64,000 nucleotides of DNA from Bacillota bacterium (GCA_017416795.1 JAFQBD010000019.1:1-64000); one strand, 5' to 3'. Shown: positions 1 through 10,028, counted from the stretch's first letter. Translations and numbers: made by a program. Notes: generated from the letters alone by a model not told the origin.

Positions 1-171
1 CACAGCATATGCTTCATTGATTTCTTTAAATTTTTCTTCAGCCTCTTTGTCTCCCGGGTTTTTGTCAGGATGATACTTCATAGCCATCTTACGGAAGGCT
101 TTTTTTATCTCATCATCAGATGCACCCTTCTTGAGACCAAGGACCTCATAATAATCGCGTTTATCTGCCAT
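1..171 (-). CDS. dnaJ: DnaJ co-chaperone, N-terminal part (cut by window edge)
   Basis: This is the first 57 codons of a J-domain protein; the rest lies outside the window. The translation starts [12 protein letters not shown] and contains the J-domain HPD tripeptide in the segment [10 protein letters not shown], which stimulates the ATPase of DnaK. It follows dnaK by 24 bases on the same strand, the usual end of the hrcA-grpE-dnaK-dnaJ heat-shock operon. Function as the DnaK co-chaperone is family knowledge; only the J domain is seen here. Confidence 0.95.
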   Translation of the reverse strand, partial: MADKRDYYEVLGLKKGASDDEIKKAFRKMAMKYHPDKNPGDKEAEEKFKEINEAYAV

Positions 172-195
172 TATTTTTATATCCTTTAACTAAAT

Positions 196-2088
196 TTATT
201 TATCTTCGTCTACTACTTCATAATCAGCATCAACAACATTGTCTCCTGCCGGACCTGCTGAAGCACCTGCGTTAGGATCAAAGCCTGCACCACCCATGTT
301 GTTAGGATCGAATCCTGCAGCACCTGCCATATTAGGATCCATGCCTGCAGCCTGAGCCTGCTGATACATCTTAGCTGAGATAGTGTGGAACTTTTCAGTC
401 AGTTCTTCAGTCTTAGCCTTGATATCTTCAGTGTTTCCTGCTTCCAGTGCAGCTGAGAGAGCATCCTTAGCAGCAACGATGTCGTTCTTTTCTTCTTCGC
501 TGAGTGCGTTTTCCAGTTCCTTCAGGTTCTTTTCAGTTTCGTAAACGAGAGTTTCAGCTCTGTTTCTCAGTTCTACTTCTTCTTTTCTCTTCTTATCTTC
601 TTCAGCATACTGTTCAGCTTCTTTTACCTTAGCCTGGATCTCATCATCGGAGAGCTTAGTTGATGAAGTGATAGTGATGCTCTGTGCTTTACCTGTTCCC
701 ATATCCTTAGCACTTACATTAACGATACCGTTAGCATCGATATCGAATGTAACTTCGATCTGAGGGATTCCACGTGGTGCAGGTGGGATACCTGACAGCT
801 GGAAACGTCCCAGAGTGATGTTGCCTGCAGCCATTTCTCTTTCACCCTGCATTACATGGATGTCTACTGCAGTCTGGTTGTCAGCAGCAGTTGAGAAGAT
901 CTGGCTCTTCTTTGTAGGGATAGTTGTATTTCTTTCGATCAGCTTAGTAGCTACTCCGCCCAGAGTTTCGATGGACAGTGACAGTGGAGTTACGTCCAGC
1001 AGAAGAACGTCATTTACTTCACCTGTCAGTACGCCTGCCTGGATGGAAGCGCCTACTGCTACGCATTCGTCAGGGTTGATTCCCTTGAACGGTTCCTTAC
1101 CAGTAACGTTCTTAACAGCTTCCTGAACTGCAGGGATTCTTGTTGAACCGCCTACCAGGATAACCTTTGACAGATCGCTGTTAGTTACGCCTGCGTCAGC
1201 CATAGCCTTCTTCATAGGCTCGATAGTTCTGTTAACGAGATCAGCTGTCAGCTGGTCGAACTTAGCTCTTGTGATATCCATGTTCATGTGCAGAGGGCCG
1301 TTTTCATTAACTGTGATGAATGGCAGATTGATGTTTGTAGTCTGCGCACTTGACAGTTCCTTCTTAGCCTTTTCTGCAGCTTCCTTAAGTCTCTGCATAG
1401 CCATCTTGTCAGCTCTCAGGTCAACTCCGTTTTCCTTAGCAAAGCTGTCAGCCATGAAGTTCAGTACTGCTTCATCAAAGTCATCTCCGCCCAGCTTGTT
1501 GTTACCGCTTGTAGCCAGTACTTCGAATACGCCGTCACCCAGTTCCAGGATGGATACGTCGAATGTACCGCCGCCCAGGTCGTATACCAGGATCTTGTGC
1601 TGGTGTTCGTCCTTATCAAGACCATAAGCCAGTGATGCAGCTGTAGGTTCGTTGATGATTCTCTTAACGTCCAGACCTGCGATCTTACCTGCGTCCTTAG
1701 TAGCCTGCTTCTGGCTGTCTGTGAAGTATGCAGGAACTGTGATTACAGCTTCTGTAACTTTTTCTCCGAGGTAAGCTTCTGCGTCAGCCTTCAGCTTGCC
1801 CAGGATCATAGCTGAAATGTCCTGTGGAGTGTACTTCTTGTTGTCGATTTCTACAATGTGATCAGTACCCATGTATCTCTTGATAGATGCGATAGTTCTT
1901 TCAGGGTTTGTGATCGCCTGTCTCTTAGCTGTTTCTCCAACCAGTCTTTCACCGTTCTTAGCGAAGCCTACAACTGATGGAGTAGTTCTGTTACCTTCAG
2001 CGTTAGCGATTACTACAGGTTCTCCACCTTCCAGTACTGCTACGCAAGAGTTTGTTGTACCTAAGTCGATTCCTATTACTTTTCCCAT
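196..2088 (-). CDS. dnaK: Molecular chaperone DnaK (Hsp70)
   Basis: A 630-residue Hsp70, normal length for the family. The N-terminal ATPase domain shows the phosphate-binding segments [14 protein letters not shown] near residues 5-18 and [11 protein letters not shown] near 170. The substrate-binding domain follows, then a Gly/Ala/Asn-rich linker near 580-615 and an acidic tail ending [11 protein letters not shown]. DnaK folds nascent and stress-denatured proteins in the cytosol in an ATP cycle driven by DnaJ and GrpE. The gene lies between grpE and dnaJ on the same strand. Its control is probably through the HrcA/CIRCE site upstream of hrcA. Confidence 0.98.
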   Translation of the reverse strand: MGKVIGIDLGTTNSCVAVLEGGEPVVIANAEGNRTTPSVVGFAKNGERLVGETAKRQAITNPERTIASIKRYMGTDHIVEIDNKKYTPQDISAMILGKLKADAEAYLGEKVTEAVITVPAYFTDSQKQATKDAGKIAGLDVKRIINEPTAASLAYGLDKDEHQHKILVYDLGGGTFDVSILELGDGVFEVLATSGNNKLGGDDFDEAVLNFMADSFAKENGVDLRADKMAMQRLKEAAEKAKKELSSAQTTNINLPFITVNENGPLHMNMDITRAKFDQLTADLVNRTIEPMKKAMADAGVTNSDLSKVILVGGSTRIPAVQEAVKNVTGKEPFKGINPDECVAVGASIQAGVLTGEVNDVLLLDVTPLSLSIETLGGVATKLIERNTTIPTKKSQIFSTAADNQTAVDIHVMQGEREMAAGNITLGRFQLSGIPPAPRGIPQIEVTFDIDANGIVNVSAKDMGTGKAQSITITSSTKLSDDEIQAKVKEAEQYAEEDKKRKEEVELRNRAETLVYETEKNLKELENALSEEEKNDIVAAKDALSAALEAGNTEDIKAKTEELTEKFHTISAKMYQQAQAAGMDPNMAGAAGFDPNNMGGAGFDPNAGASAGPAGDNVVDADYEVVDEDK

Positions 2089-2125
2089 TTTTTTATCTCC
2101 TTTTTCTATTAACTATTTTCGAAAG

Positions 2126-2689
2126 CTAGCTTACGACCTTGACCATTGATGGTCTGATCACTTTACCGTTGAGCGTGTACCCCTTTTGCAGCACGCCGGA
2201 AACCTTGCCGCTTTCGTATTCTTCAGTTTCCTCAGTCATCACAGCGTTGTGGAAGTTAGGATCGAAATCCTCGCCAAGTGCTGCGATCTCAGCCAGTCCA
2301 GACTTTTCAAGTACGTCCATAAGCTGTTTGAATATCATTTCCATACCTTCCTTGAAGCCGTCGCCTGAATCTTCGTGAGCAAGTGCTCTTTCGAAATTAT
2401 CCAGCACTGCCAAAAGCTCAGTTACCAGCTTCTCGTTAGCGTATGAATAAAGATCCTTTTTTTCTTTTTCTACCCTCTTCTTATAGTTCTGGAAATCAGC
2501 CATAAGTCTCAGGTATTTAGCATCGCCGTCTTCTTCAGGCTCTGCTTCTTTTTCTTCTTTCTTTTCTTCTGCAGCTTCTGCCTTTTCGTCGACTTTCTGA
2601 TCTTCAGCTGCGTTTTCTTCTACCGTCTGCTCGGCTTCGGTATCTTTGATGTCTTCCTTAATGACATCTTCACCGTTAACTTTCGTCAT
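2126..2689 (-). CDS. grpE: Nucleotide exchange factor GrpE
   Basis: The product is about 187 residues. It has a very acidic, Glu/Lys-rich N-terminal third (about residues 1-60), then the conserved GrpE core with LRLMADFQNYKKRVEKEK and a C-terminal segment with VLQKGYTLNGKVIRPSMVKV, the family signature. GrpE releases ADP from DnaK. I chose the ATG at 2689 over the GTG at 2692, because GGAGGA lies 7 bases before the ATG. The start overlaps the end of hrcA by 14 bases, which suggests translational coupling. Confidence 0.96.
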   Translation of the reverse strand: MTKVNGEDVIKEDIKDTEAEQTVEENAAEDQKVDEKAEAAEEKKEEKEAEPEEDGDAKYLRLMADFQNYKKRVEKEKKDLYSYANEKLVTELLAVLDNFERALAHEDSGDGFKEGMEMIFKQLMDVLEKSGLAEIAALGEDFDPNFHNAVMTEETEEYESGKVSGVLQKGYTLNGKVIRPSMVKVVS

Positions 2690-3725
2690 CACCGTCTCCT
2701 CCTGTTATCATGAACGCTTTGCTTATGTTGTCTGTAAGGTACTCAATAACTGATGTGACTTCGTCATACTGCATTCTCGTAGGTCCGATAACGCCTATCT
2801 TGCCAAGCTGCTTACCATTGACATGGTATGTGGCAGTGATCACGCTGCAGTCACTGAGCAGTTCATCCTGATTCTCATTGCCTATGGTTATTATTACACC
2901 ATTTTCTCTGTTAATGAGAGTCTTCGTGAAATCTTCCTTTTTATTTACCATCTCCAGGAACATCCTTGCCTTGTCGAGGTCATTGTATTCAGGCAGAGAG
3001 AAGATATTTGTGAGACCATCCATATAAAGGTTCACGTTGAGCATATCTTCAAGTGTTTTGACGAAGCTTGGCTTGATGTTGTTTTCAAGCATTCCCATAG
3101 CTTCGGCATCTGTCTGAACGTCTTCTATGATGTCCTGAGTGAGTGCTTCACTAAGTGTCTTGCCCCTGTAATTATACGTCATTGTCTTAGCAAGTATCCT
3201 AAGTGTTTCTTCGGATACAGCCTTGTCGAATCTGACAGCCTTGTTCGAGACTTTACCGCTCTCCGATACCAGCATCAGAACTGCTGTATAATCATCTACC
3301 GGGAGCAGATTGATATACTTGAGCGTATCCAGATCCTTTCTCGGCGTCATAGCGAATGCTGTGAGATTCGTTATTTCAGACAGCACATGAGCAGCTCTCT
3401 GTACCATGTTCTCAAGCTCTGTGACATTATCGTTGAGCTGAGCTGCTATGGAACATTTCTGCTCCATAGTAAGTTCGTGCTTGTTCATCATCTGATTGAC
3501 ATATAATCTGTAGGCTTTTTCAGAAGGAACTCTTCCCGAAGAAGTGTGAGGATGTGTCAAATACCCCAGCTCCTCCAGATCCGACATTTCGTTTCTGATA
3601 GTTGCGGGGCTTATTCCCAGGTCGTAATTCTTCGATAAGGTCCTCGAGCCTACCGGCTCAGCCGTTCTGATAAAATCAGCGATGATGGCCTGCAGTATTT
3701 TTAGTTTTCTTTCACTTAAATCCAT
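2676..3725 (-). CDS. hrcA: Heat-inducible transcription repressor HrcA
   Basis: The product is about 349 residues. The N-terminal winged-helix part (MDLSERKLKILQAI, then GSRTLSKNY and SPATIRNEMSDLEELGYL) is the HrcA DNA-binding domain; the middle and C-terminal parts match the HrcA ligand/dimer domain. HrcA represses heat-shock genes by binding CIRCE and depends on GroEL for activity. An upstream in-frame start at 3749 would lie inside the CIRCE element. I prefer the ATG at 3725, which is preceded by AGGAGGG at a good distance. First gene of the operon, so autoregulated. Confidence 0.96.
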   Translation of the reverse strand: MDLSERKLKILQAIIADFIRTAEPVGSRTLSKNYDLGISPATIRNEMSDLEELGYLTHPHTSSGRVPSEKAYRLYVNQMMNKHELTMEQKCSIAAQLNDNVTELENMVQRAAHVLSEITNLTAFAMTPRKDLDTLKYINLLPVDDYTAVLMLVSESGKVSNKAVRFDKAVSEETLRILAKTMTYNYRGKTLSEALTQDIIEDVQTDAEAMGMLENNIKPSFVKTLEDMLNVNLYMDGLTNIFSLPEYNDLDKARMFLEMVNKKEDFTKTLINRENGVIITIGNENQDELLSDCSVITATYHVNGKQLGKIGVIGPTRMQYDEVTSVIEYLTDNISKAFMITGGDGDDES

Positions 3726-3742
3726 ATTAGGCCCTCCTGTTG

Positions 3743-3769
3743 TTAGCACTCATCAAGTTTGAGTGCTAA
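3743..3769 (-). promoter_or_regulatory. CIRCE operator (HrcA binding site)
   Basis: A perfect 9-9-9 inverted repeat: TTAGCACTC, nine bases, GAGTGCTAA. This is the exact consensus of the CIRCE element bound by HrcA. It lies just downstream of the sigma-A promoter and upstream of the hrcA ATG, so HrcA would block transcription of hrcA-grpE-dnaK-dnaJ. Confidence 0.97.
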
Positions 3770-3779
3770 TCACAATCTA

Positions 3780-3808
3780 AATATACTATCAACATGTTGA
3801 TAAGTCAA
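3780..3808 (-). promoter_or_regulatory. Sigma-A promoter of the hrcA operon
   Basis: On the minus strand TTGACT (3803-3808) and TATATT (3780-3785) are separated by exactly 17 bases. The predicted start of transcription falls at the edge of the CIRCE element, the usual arrangement. The spacer also holds an inverted repeat (TATCAACATGTTGATA), whose role is unknown. Confidence 0.85.
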
Positions 3809-3851
3809 CACTTTTTAAGAAGTTTTAATATTATTTCACATACTTTTCACT

Positions 3852-3893
3852 AAAAAAGCCGCTGATTTGACCATCTTGTCAAAACAGCGGCAC
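3852..3893 (-). terminator. Rho-independent terminator after the amidase gene
   Basis: Stem GCCGCTG/CAGCGGC with an inner TTGAC/GTCAA stem. On the minus strand it is followed by a run of T (AAAAAA at 3852-3857 on the plus strand). It lies directly after the amidase stop at 3909 and would end the addA-amidase transcript. Confidence 0.85.
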
Positions 3894-3908
3894 CTTCATT
3901 ATATTCAA

Positions 3909-4862
3909 TTATTTCTTTCCTATACTCATCAGCCCTTCTGCCGCGAACATCTCTGCCCTGCTCTCAAATGTATAATCAGGATCAGGGAGATTTTCATATA
4001 TAGGTGCATCTCCTATATGGTTAGCAAACGGCTGCGGAGGATTGAATGCCTTCAGCTGTCTCATCAGCTGATCTGTATAATTAGTTCCGTATCTTCTGGC
4101 ATCTCTTACTCTGTCAACATCGAATGTCATTGTGAAATACATAGGATTCGATCCTGTTTCATAAAGCACTCTGCCGTCAGGTCCTGCGATACATGACTTA
4201 CCATAGTTATAAGTTCCCAGGTATTTGCCGGCACAGTTGAGAGAAATGAAGTACGCCTGGTTTTCGAATGCTCTTGTCGGTGCGATACCCTTGCATGAAT
4301 CGTAGAGACCTTCAGGGTCCATGGCAGGTCTGATCAGGATCTCAGCACCCATCAGTGCCAGATTTCTCGAGATCTCAGGGAAACACCAGTCATGACAGTT
4401 GAGCACGCCGATCTTGATGCCCTTTTCCTTGATGTCGAATGTCACATACTTTTCACCCTTAGTGATATGGCTTTCTACAGGATAGTACGGACACATCTTA
4501 CGATGCACATCTATAAGATCACCGTCAGGTCCGAATATAGGGATAGAGTTATAAAGCTTCACTTCTCCGTCTTCTTCCACTCTTTCGAACATGCTACCAG
4601 GCATAAAGTAGATGCCGTATTCCTTAGCGATCTTGCTCAGCTCCTCAGTCACCTTGCCTGGTATAGGATCGCCGTCTACACGTTCTTCAGCTTCAGCCCA
4701 GTAAGTTCCGATACCAAGCTCGATACCTACGATCAGTTCAGGCGCATTCATGCCCATCATAAGGCTTCTCGTTTCCTTCTTTATTCTCTTCAAGTTGTAC
4801 TCGAAACTGCTTGAGCAATCACCGCTCTGCATCATACCAATGTTTAAATATGTTCCCATCAT
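3909..4862 (-). CDS. Carbon-nitrogen hydrolase (aliphatic amidase/formamidase-like)
   Basis: A 317-residue nitrilase-superfamily protein. The catalytic triad is recognisable: a Glu in LIVGIELGIGTYW (about residue 48), Lys in HRKMCPYYPVE (about 140) and the Cys nucleophile in NCHDWCFPEISR (about 177). CHDxxFPE is closer to aliphatic amidases and formamidases than to true nitrilases, so hydrolysis of a small amide to acid plus ammonia is the likely reaction; the substrate is not known. It starts 17 bases after addA on the same strand and is followed by a strong terminator, so it is probably the last gene of that transcript. Confidence 0.85.
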   Translation of the reverse strand: MMGTYLNIGMMQSGDCSSSFEYNLKRIKKETRSLMMGMNAPELIVGIELGIGTYWAEAEERVDGDPIPGKVTEELSKIAKEYGIYFMPGSMFERVEEDGEVKLYNSIPIFGPDGDLIDVHRKMCPYYPVESHITKGEKYVTFDIKEKGIKIGVLNCHDWCFPEISRNLALMGAEILIRPAMDPEGLYDSCKGIAPTRAFENQAYFISLNCAGKYLGTYNYGKSCIAGPDGRVLYETGSNPMYFTMTFDVDRVRDARRYGTNYTDQLMRQLKAFNPPQPFANHIGDAPIYENLPDPDYTFESRAEMFAAEGLMSIGKK

Positions 4863-4879
4863 TATCTCCTTGATTTTTA

Positions 4880-7800
4880 TTATTTCACTGCCACGAATTT
4901 CTTCAGTTCGAACAGATACAGATACGCTTCCTTCACCGGTTTTCCTTCAGCCGCTTCCAGCGCCTCCTTATATAATTCTATCTGCCCTTTATATCTGTCT
5001 ACTATCGTATCTTCGCTTACTCTGTCTCCCATAAAGCTGTTCTTATAGTCCACCAGCACCAGCCCGTCTTCCTCTTCAAAGTAACAGTCTATTATACCCT
5101 GTACGATAGCCTTGGCGCCGCTTATCTCCTTCTGCAGGATGAACTCTCTTTCCTTTTCGAGACGCAAAGCGCGGGCTGCCCTCTTTCCTACTTCTTCTCC
5201 AAAGAAAGCCGCGGCGTTTTCTATATCGATCACTGCCCTTTCTTCTTCGGAAAGGTCGCCTGCTTCCAGTAAGCCGGTCACTTTTTCTTCGATATATGGC
5301 GCGCCTTCTTCCAGCGCACGAGAGAAATCCAGCTTCTCCATAACAAGGTGCATCACCGTTCCTATCTCTGCAGCATTCAAAACTTTTTTCACGGCAGTAA
5401 AGTTCGGCTTAGCTAAAATGATATCACTTCTATCAGAATGCTCCTCGCTATCTGACGTATCATCTGCTTGCTCTGCTCTGCCGCTGTATGCAGACTCAGC
5501 CATCAGCTTATTCAATTCTGTGACTGAATACTTTGACTTGACTTTGTCCAGTTCAGGATAAGGATATTCAAAAGACAACACCCTGTCAATCTCTTCAGAA
5601 ATCCCGCCCTCCAGACCTCTGCTTCTTTCAAACAGCTCAGCCAGTCGGATCCTCGGGGAATCCTTCTTCAGCTTCCGTTCATCGGTCCACTTTTCGAAGC
5701 CTGACCAGATCTTGATCTCACCGCCAAATTCTCGCAGCGGTTCATATATCATCTCTGCATAAGTCTTAGGATCTGCGATGTCATCATCGAGAGCTTCCGG
5801 ATCTTTGATGATGCCTGTTATGACGATCCTGTCCATAGCTCGCGTCAAAGCTACATATAATATCCTTATTTCTTCTTCGAATTCTTCTCCGGCCTTTCTG
5901 CCGTCGATGATCTTCTGCAGAAGAGTTTTCTTATACCATTTTTCTTCTTTATTTATAAGCGGAAGACCCACGGCTATGTCCTTGTGGAAGCTTGCTGATG
6001 TTCCGCTGCCCTTTGCTCTTATCTGCTTACCTGCACCTGCAAGGATCACTATAGGGAATTCCAGTCCCTTACTCTTATGGACTGTCATCACCTGTACCAG
6101 GTCCTCTCCGTCACCTATGATCTTGGCTTCTGCCATGGAGCTGCTGCTGTTTCTCATAGCTTCAAGATATGTGAGGAAACCATAGAGACCGCTGTAATTT
6201 GATCTTTCGAAAGCGGCTGCCTTTTCGGCCAGAAGCTGCAGGTTTGATATCCTCTGCTTACCTACAGGAAGTCCGCTGCAGTAATCGTAATACCCCGTAT
6301 CATATAGCAGCACTCTTACCAGTTCTTCCAATGAAACCGTCGTCTTAAGTTCCTTCCAGTATGCGATCTGCTCGAGAAGTCCGTTTATCTTGATTCTAAG
6401 GTCTTCATCAGGACCTTCCTCTGCATAAATTTTGACTGCTTCATGGTAAGAACCTTCGCGTTCGAATATCCTTATAGCTGCCAGCTCCTTCACATCGAAT
6501 CCGAATATAGGACAACGCATTATGGATATGAGAGGCACGTCCTGCATGAAATTATCTATCACCTTCAGCAGATTGATGAACACCTGCACTTCGACAGTAT
6601 CGAAATATCCGCCTGTAGTCTCTCCGTAAGCCGGGATCCCTGAATTGTTCAGTGCTCTTTCTATTTCGCCTATGATAGCCTTGTTTCTCGCCAGGACCGC
6701 TATATCTCTGTATCCTGCCTTCCTGTATACTCCCTGTTTGGCATCGTAGATCTCAGTCCCCAGATTTTCCTTTACCAGCTGCACTACATACTGTACTTCC
6801 ATCTCGGAGTTATCCATCATATCCTCGTCCGCATCAGGTTTGAAAATAAGATTCATCTGAGGTCGTATGCCGGGATACTCATCAGGCATCGTACATTTAA
6901 GCTCTGCGTTCTCATCGTATCCGTCCATGATCTTATGGAACACTTTATTGACGAGCTCCGTAACCTGCTGTTTGCTTCTGAAGTTGCTGTTCAGATCTAT
7001 CTTGATGCTTTCCTTTTCTTCAGGACTTGCATAAAGTGCGTATTTAGCCTTGAATATTTCAGGCTCAGCCAATCTGAACTTATATATGCTCTGCTTCACG
7101 TCGCCTACCATGAACAAGTTATTGCTCCTGCATATCCTGGCTGCAATAGTTTCCTGAAGCATATTGCTGTCCTGGAATTCATCTATGAATATATATTTGA
7201 ACTTGTTTCTATATTCAGCCGCAGCCATATCATCGCGGAGGATCTCGATGGCATAATGCATGACATCGTCAAAATCCACCATATTTCTTTCCTGTTTCTT
7301 CACCTTGAATAACTTCTCCAGCTCTGCGATAAGGCCTATCATATATGAAGTATCGCCTGAAGTCTGCTTCAGCTCATCATCGTACTCGCTGAATTCCCTC
7401 TGTAGATATTTTTTGTGGATATTATCAAGCTGCTGTTTACCCTTCTTCCTGCAATAGCTGACGCTTTCCTTGACTGCCTCGTAATCTTCCTTCTCTTCCT
7501 TGGTAGCACGCATCTGGTTGAACTTCACATTGTAATAGTATTCGCTGAACCTGCCTATTCCGTCTGTTTCGAGGTCTTCCTCCCATGATTTGAGCATGTT
7601 CAGATCTTCTTCAGCCTTGATGTGGAGTTTTTCAAGGCCTGCGAATTCTAATATCATCGCAGCTCTTTCGAAGTAATTGACGGCTTTTCTGAAAGCTGCC
7701 AAACACTCTTCGTTTATGAAATTCTCCAGCTTCAATGCCTTTGATGGAGACTCTGCAGCAAGAAGCTGTGCCTTTTGCCCTGCCCATTCAAGATAATCAG

Positions 7801-8347
7801 GTATACTTCTAAGCTGATCATAAAGAGAGATGATGCTCTCTTTGATGGCGCGCTCGTTCCTGTCGCTGCTGTGCTTTTTGAGAAAAGTGGTGAAGGCCTC
7901 ATAATCTTCTGCAAAGCGCACTTCGAACAATTCGTCGGCTGCTTCTCTCTTCATTATAGATACTTCTATCTCATCGCCGATCTTGAAGCCCGGCTCAAGG
8001 TCAATCAGATAGAAGAATTTTCTCATTACTTCAAGTGCGAAGGTGTGGAAAGTGCTGATGTTGGCATTCGGCAGCAGCATCAGCTGCTTCTTGAGAAAGT
8101 TCTTGTCGCTTTCAGGTTTTTTCAGTTCTTCTTTGATCGCCTTCTCAAGTCTTTCTTTCATCTCAGCAGACGCAGCGTTGGTGAATGTAGTTATGAGGAA
8201 TCTGTCGATATCCACTTTGTCCTGAAGCATCAGCTGTTTTATACGCTCGATAAGTACGGCAGTCTTTCCCGAACCTGCCGCTGCTGATACAAGTATGTTC
8301 TTATCTCGTGTATCGATAGTCTGCTGTTGTGCTTCCGTCCACTTCAT
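4880..8347 (-). CDS. addA: ATP-dependent helicase/nuclease subunit A (AddA)
   Basis: A 1155-residue UvrD-type (SF1A) helicase with a C-terminal nuclease. It shows Walker A SAAAGSGKTAVL near residue 21, motif II YIFIDEFQDSN near 385, VGDVKQSIYKFR just after, motif VMTVHKSKGLEFPIV near 760 and YVALTRAMDR near 830. The RecB-like nuclease ends with the segment VLVDYKNSF near 1100. AddAB resects double-strand breaks for RecA loading. The partner gene addB, normally directly upstream of addA, is not present here: upstream is the divergent gpmI. It must be elsewhere in the genome if the complex is standard. Confidence 0.96.
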   Translation of the reverse strand: MKWTEAQQQTIDTRDKNILVSAAAGSGKTAVLIERIKQLMLQDKVDIDRFLITTFTNAASAEMKERLEKAIKEELKKPESDKNFLKKQLMLLPNANISTFHTFALEVMRKFFYLIDLEPGFKIGDEIEVSIMKREAADELFEVRFAEDYEAFTTFLKKHSSDRNERAIKESIISLYDQLRSIPDYLEWAGQKAQLLAAESPSKALKLENFINEECLAAFRKAVNYFERAAMILEFAGLEKLHIKAEEDLNMLKSWEEDLETDGIGRFSEYYYNVKFNQMRATKEEKEDYEAVKESVSYCRKKGKQQLDNIHKKYLQREFSEYDDELKQTSGDTSYMIGLIAELEKLFKVKKQERNMVDFDDVMHYAIEILRDDMAAAEYRNKFKYIFIDEFQDSNMLQETIAARICRSNNLFMVGDVKQSIYKFRLAEPEIFKAKYALYASPEEKESIKIDLNSNFRSKQQVTELVNKVFHKIMDGYDENAELKCTMPDEYPGIRPQMNLIFKPDADEDMMDNSEMEVQYVVQLVKENLGTEIYDAKQGVYRKAGYRDIAVLARNKAIIGEIERALNNSGIPAYGETTGGYFDTVEVQVFINLLKVIDNFMQDVPLISIMRCPIFGFDVKELAAIRIFEREGSYHEAVKIYAEEGPDEDLRIKINGLLEQIAYWKELKTTVSLEELVRVLLYDTGYYDYCSGLPVGKQRISNLQLLAEKAAAFERSNYSGLYGFLTYLEAMRNSSSSMAEAKIIGDGEDLVQVMTVHKSKGLEFPIVILAGAGKQIRAKGSGTSASFHKDIAVGLPLINKEEKWYKKTLLQKIIDGRKAGEEFEEEIRILYVALTRAMDRIVITGIIKDPEALDDDIADPKTYAEMIYEPLREFGGEIKIWSGFEKWTDERKLKKDSPRIRLAELFERSRGLEGGISEEIDRVLSFEYPYPELDKVKSKYSVTELNKLMAESAYSGRAEQADDTSDSEEHSDRSDIILAKPNFTAVKKVLNAAEIGTVMHLVMEKLDFSRALEEGAPYIEEKVTGLLEAGDLSEEERAVIDIENAAAFFGEEVGKRAARALRLEKEREFILQKEISGAKAIVQGIIDCYFEEEDGLVLVDYKNSFMGDRVSEDTIVDRYKGQIELYKEALEAAEGKPVKEAYLYLFELKKFVAVK

Positions 8348-8403
8348 CTTGCTTCGCCTTTCCTAAATGCCTCGGCACATATATGCCGGGCGCACTTTTC
8401 TCT

Positions 8404-8412
8404 ATTGTATCA
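8404..8412 (-). promoter_or_regulatory. Extended -10 promoter of addA
   Basis: On the minus strand TGATACAAT, an extended -10 element (TGn plus TACAAT), lies about 55 bases before the addA ATG. No good -35 hexamer is seen at 17 bases. It is back to back with a similar element for gpmI. Confidence 0.5.
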
Positions 8413-8442
8413 TATTTTTGTACGCATACGATATATGTTTTG

Positions 8443-8451
8443 TGTTATACT
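8443..8451 (+). promoter_or_regulatory. Extended -10 promoter of gpmI
   Basis: TGTTATACT, an extended -10 element, ends 19 bases before the gpmI ATG. The leader would be only about 13 bases and holds the ribosome site GAGGTGAT. No convincing -35. Confidence 0.5.
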
Positions 8452-8470
8452 GTCTGCGAGGTGATTAGAC

Positions 8471-10018
8471 ATGAAAAATTTCAAAAGACCGACAATGCTG
8501 ATGATCCTGGATGGTTACGGGATCAATGAAAATAACAAAGAAAAGAATGCTATCGCAGAAGCAAATAAGCCGAATCTCGATGCTATCTTCGAAAAGTTCC
8601 CTCACACTACTATCAAAGCCTGCGGACTTGACGTAGGTCTTCCTGAAGGCCAAATGGGCAACTCCGAAGTAGGTCATCTTAATATCGGTGCCGGCAGGAT
8701 CGTATATCAGGACCTGACTATGATCACTAAGGCTATCGAAGACGGTGACTTTTTCGAAAATCTTGCTTTTATGAAAGCGATAGATCATGTGAAGAAAAAC
8801 GATTCTACACTCCATCTGCTGGGACTGTTGTCTGACGGCGGTGTACACAGCCATATCAGCCACCTGCTGGCACTTACCGATCTGGCTGCCAAGAACGGTG
8901 TAGATAAACTCTGCGTGCATTGTTTCCTGGATGGAAGAGACGTTCCGCCTAGATGTGCGGGAGAATATATAAGCGAGCTTCAGGCTCATCTCGATGAGCT
9001 GGGAGTTGGAAAGATCGGTGTAGTATCGGGAAGATACTATGCAATGGATAGAGATAAGAGATGGGAAAGAGTTGAAAAGGCATACGATGCCATGACTCTC
9101 GGCGCTTATGCAGTGAACGGCTCCGATATCATGGAAGCATCTTCTGGCGCTGAAGCCGTAACTAATGCTTATGACCGTGATGAAAACGATGAATTCGTTC
9201 TGCCGACTGTAGTTGACGGCGGTTATACTGTCAACGACGGCGATGCTATGATAATGTTCAACTTCAGACCTGACAGAGCAAGAGAGATCACAAGAACATT
9301 CGTCGATGCCGATTTTGACGGATTCGAAAGAAAAAAGAAAGTCGATGATATCTGCTACATCTGCATGACTCAGTACGATGCAGAAATGCCGAATGTTACA
9401 CTGGCTTATCCGCCTGAAACTATGACAAATACTCTCGGAGAATACGTGGCCGATCTGGGACTTACACAGCTTCGTATCGCCGAAACAGAAAAGTACGCTC
9501 ACGTAACATTCTTCTTCAACGGCGGTGTTGAAGCACCAAACAGAAATGAAGATCGTATTCTGGTTCCGTCACCAAAAGTACCGACATATGACCTGCAGCC
9601 TGAAATGAGTGCTTATGAAGTTACTTCGAAGGTCCTTGAAGCCATCGAATCAGATAAATACGATATGATAATCCTCAACTTCGCCAACGCAGACATGGTT
9701 GGTCATACAGGAGTTATGGAAGCAGCTGTAGCTGCCATCGAAGCTCTCGATAAGTGCGTTCCGCAGATCGTAGATGCAGTGCTGGCTAAAGACGGACAGA
9801 TCCTGCTGACAGCAGATCACGGCAACGCAGATGCCATGACAGATGAAGAAGGCAATGTAGTAACAGCCCATTCACTGAACGACGTACCGCTGATACACAT
9901 CGCGGGCGAACCTGTCCAGTTAAAAGAAGGCGGCAGACTCTGCGACCTGGCACCTACCCTGCTGAAGCTGATGAATATCGAAATTCCTGAAGAAATGACA
10001 GGAAAGCCATTAGTATAA
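8471..10018 (+). CDS. gpmI: 2,3-bisphosphoglycerate-independent phosphoglycerate mutase
   Basis: A 515-residue alkaline-phosphatase-superfamily enzyme, the usual length. It has the metal site LMILDGYG at the N-terminus, the phosphoserine region QMGNSEVGHLNIG near residue 60 and the second metal-binding part LTADHGNADAM near 443 with HS just after (VTAHSLNDVP). It interconverts 3- and 2-phosphoglycerate in glycolysis with manganese ions in the cytosol. It is the only large gene in this part on the plus strand and is a single-gene unit between a divergent promoter and a bidirectional terminator. Confidence 0.97.
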   Translation: MKNFKRPTMLMILDGYGINENNKEKNAIAEANKPNLDAIFEKFPHTTIKACGLDVGLPEGQMGNSEVGHLNIGAGRIVYQDLTMITKAIEDGDFFENLAFMKAIDHVKKNDSTLHLLGLLSDGGVHSHISHLLALTDLAAKNGVDKLCVHCFLDGRDVPPRCAGEYISELQAHLDELGVGKIGVVSGRYYAMDRDKRWERVEKAYDAMTLGAYAVNGSDIMEASSGAEAVTNAYDRDENDEFVLPTVVDGGYTVNDGDAMIMFNFRPDRAREITRTFVDADFDGFERKKKVDDICYICMTQYDAEMPNVTLAYPPETMTNTLGEYVADLGLTQLRIAETEKYAHVTFFFNGGVEAPNRNEDRILVPSPKVPTYDLQPEMSAYEVTSKVLEAIESDKYDMIILNFANADMVGHTGVMEAAVAAIEALDKCVPQIVDAVLAKDGQILLTADHGNADAMTDEEGNVVTAHSLNDVPLIHIAGEPVQLKEGGRLCDLAPTLLKLMNIEIPEEMTGKPLV

Positions 10019-10028
10019 TTTCAAAAAT

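Noticed and set aside
815-1627. Plus-strand open frames inside dnaK
   Set aside because: They are out-of-frame shadows of a fully conserved dnaK, with no ribosome sites and no family features.
8465-9502. Long minus-strand frame (345 codons) opposite gpmI
   Set aside because: It is antisense to the conserved gpmI frame, is rich in Cys, His and Ser in the manner of antisense frames, and has no ribosome site.
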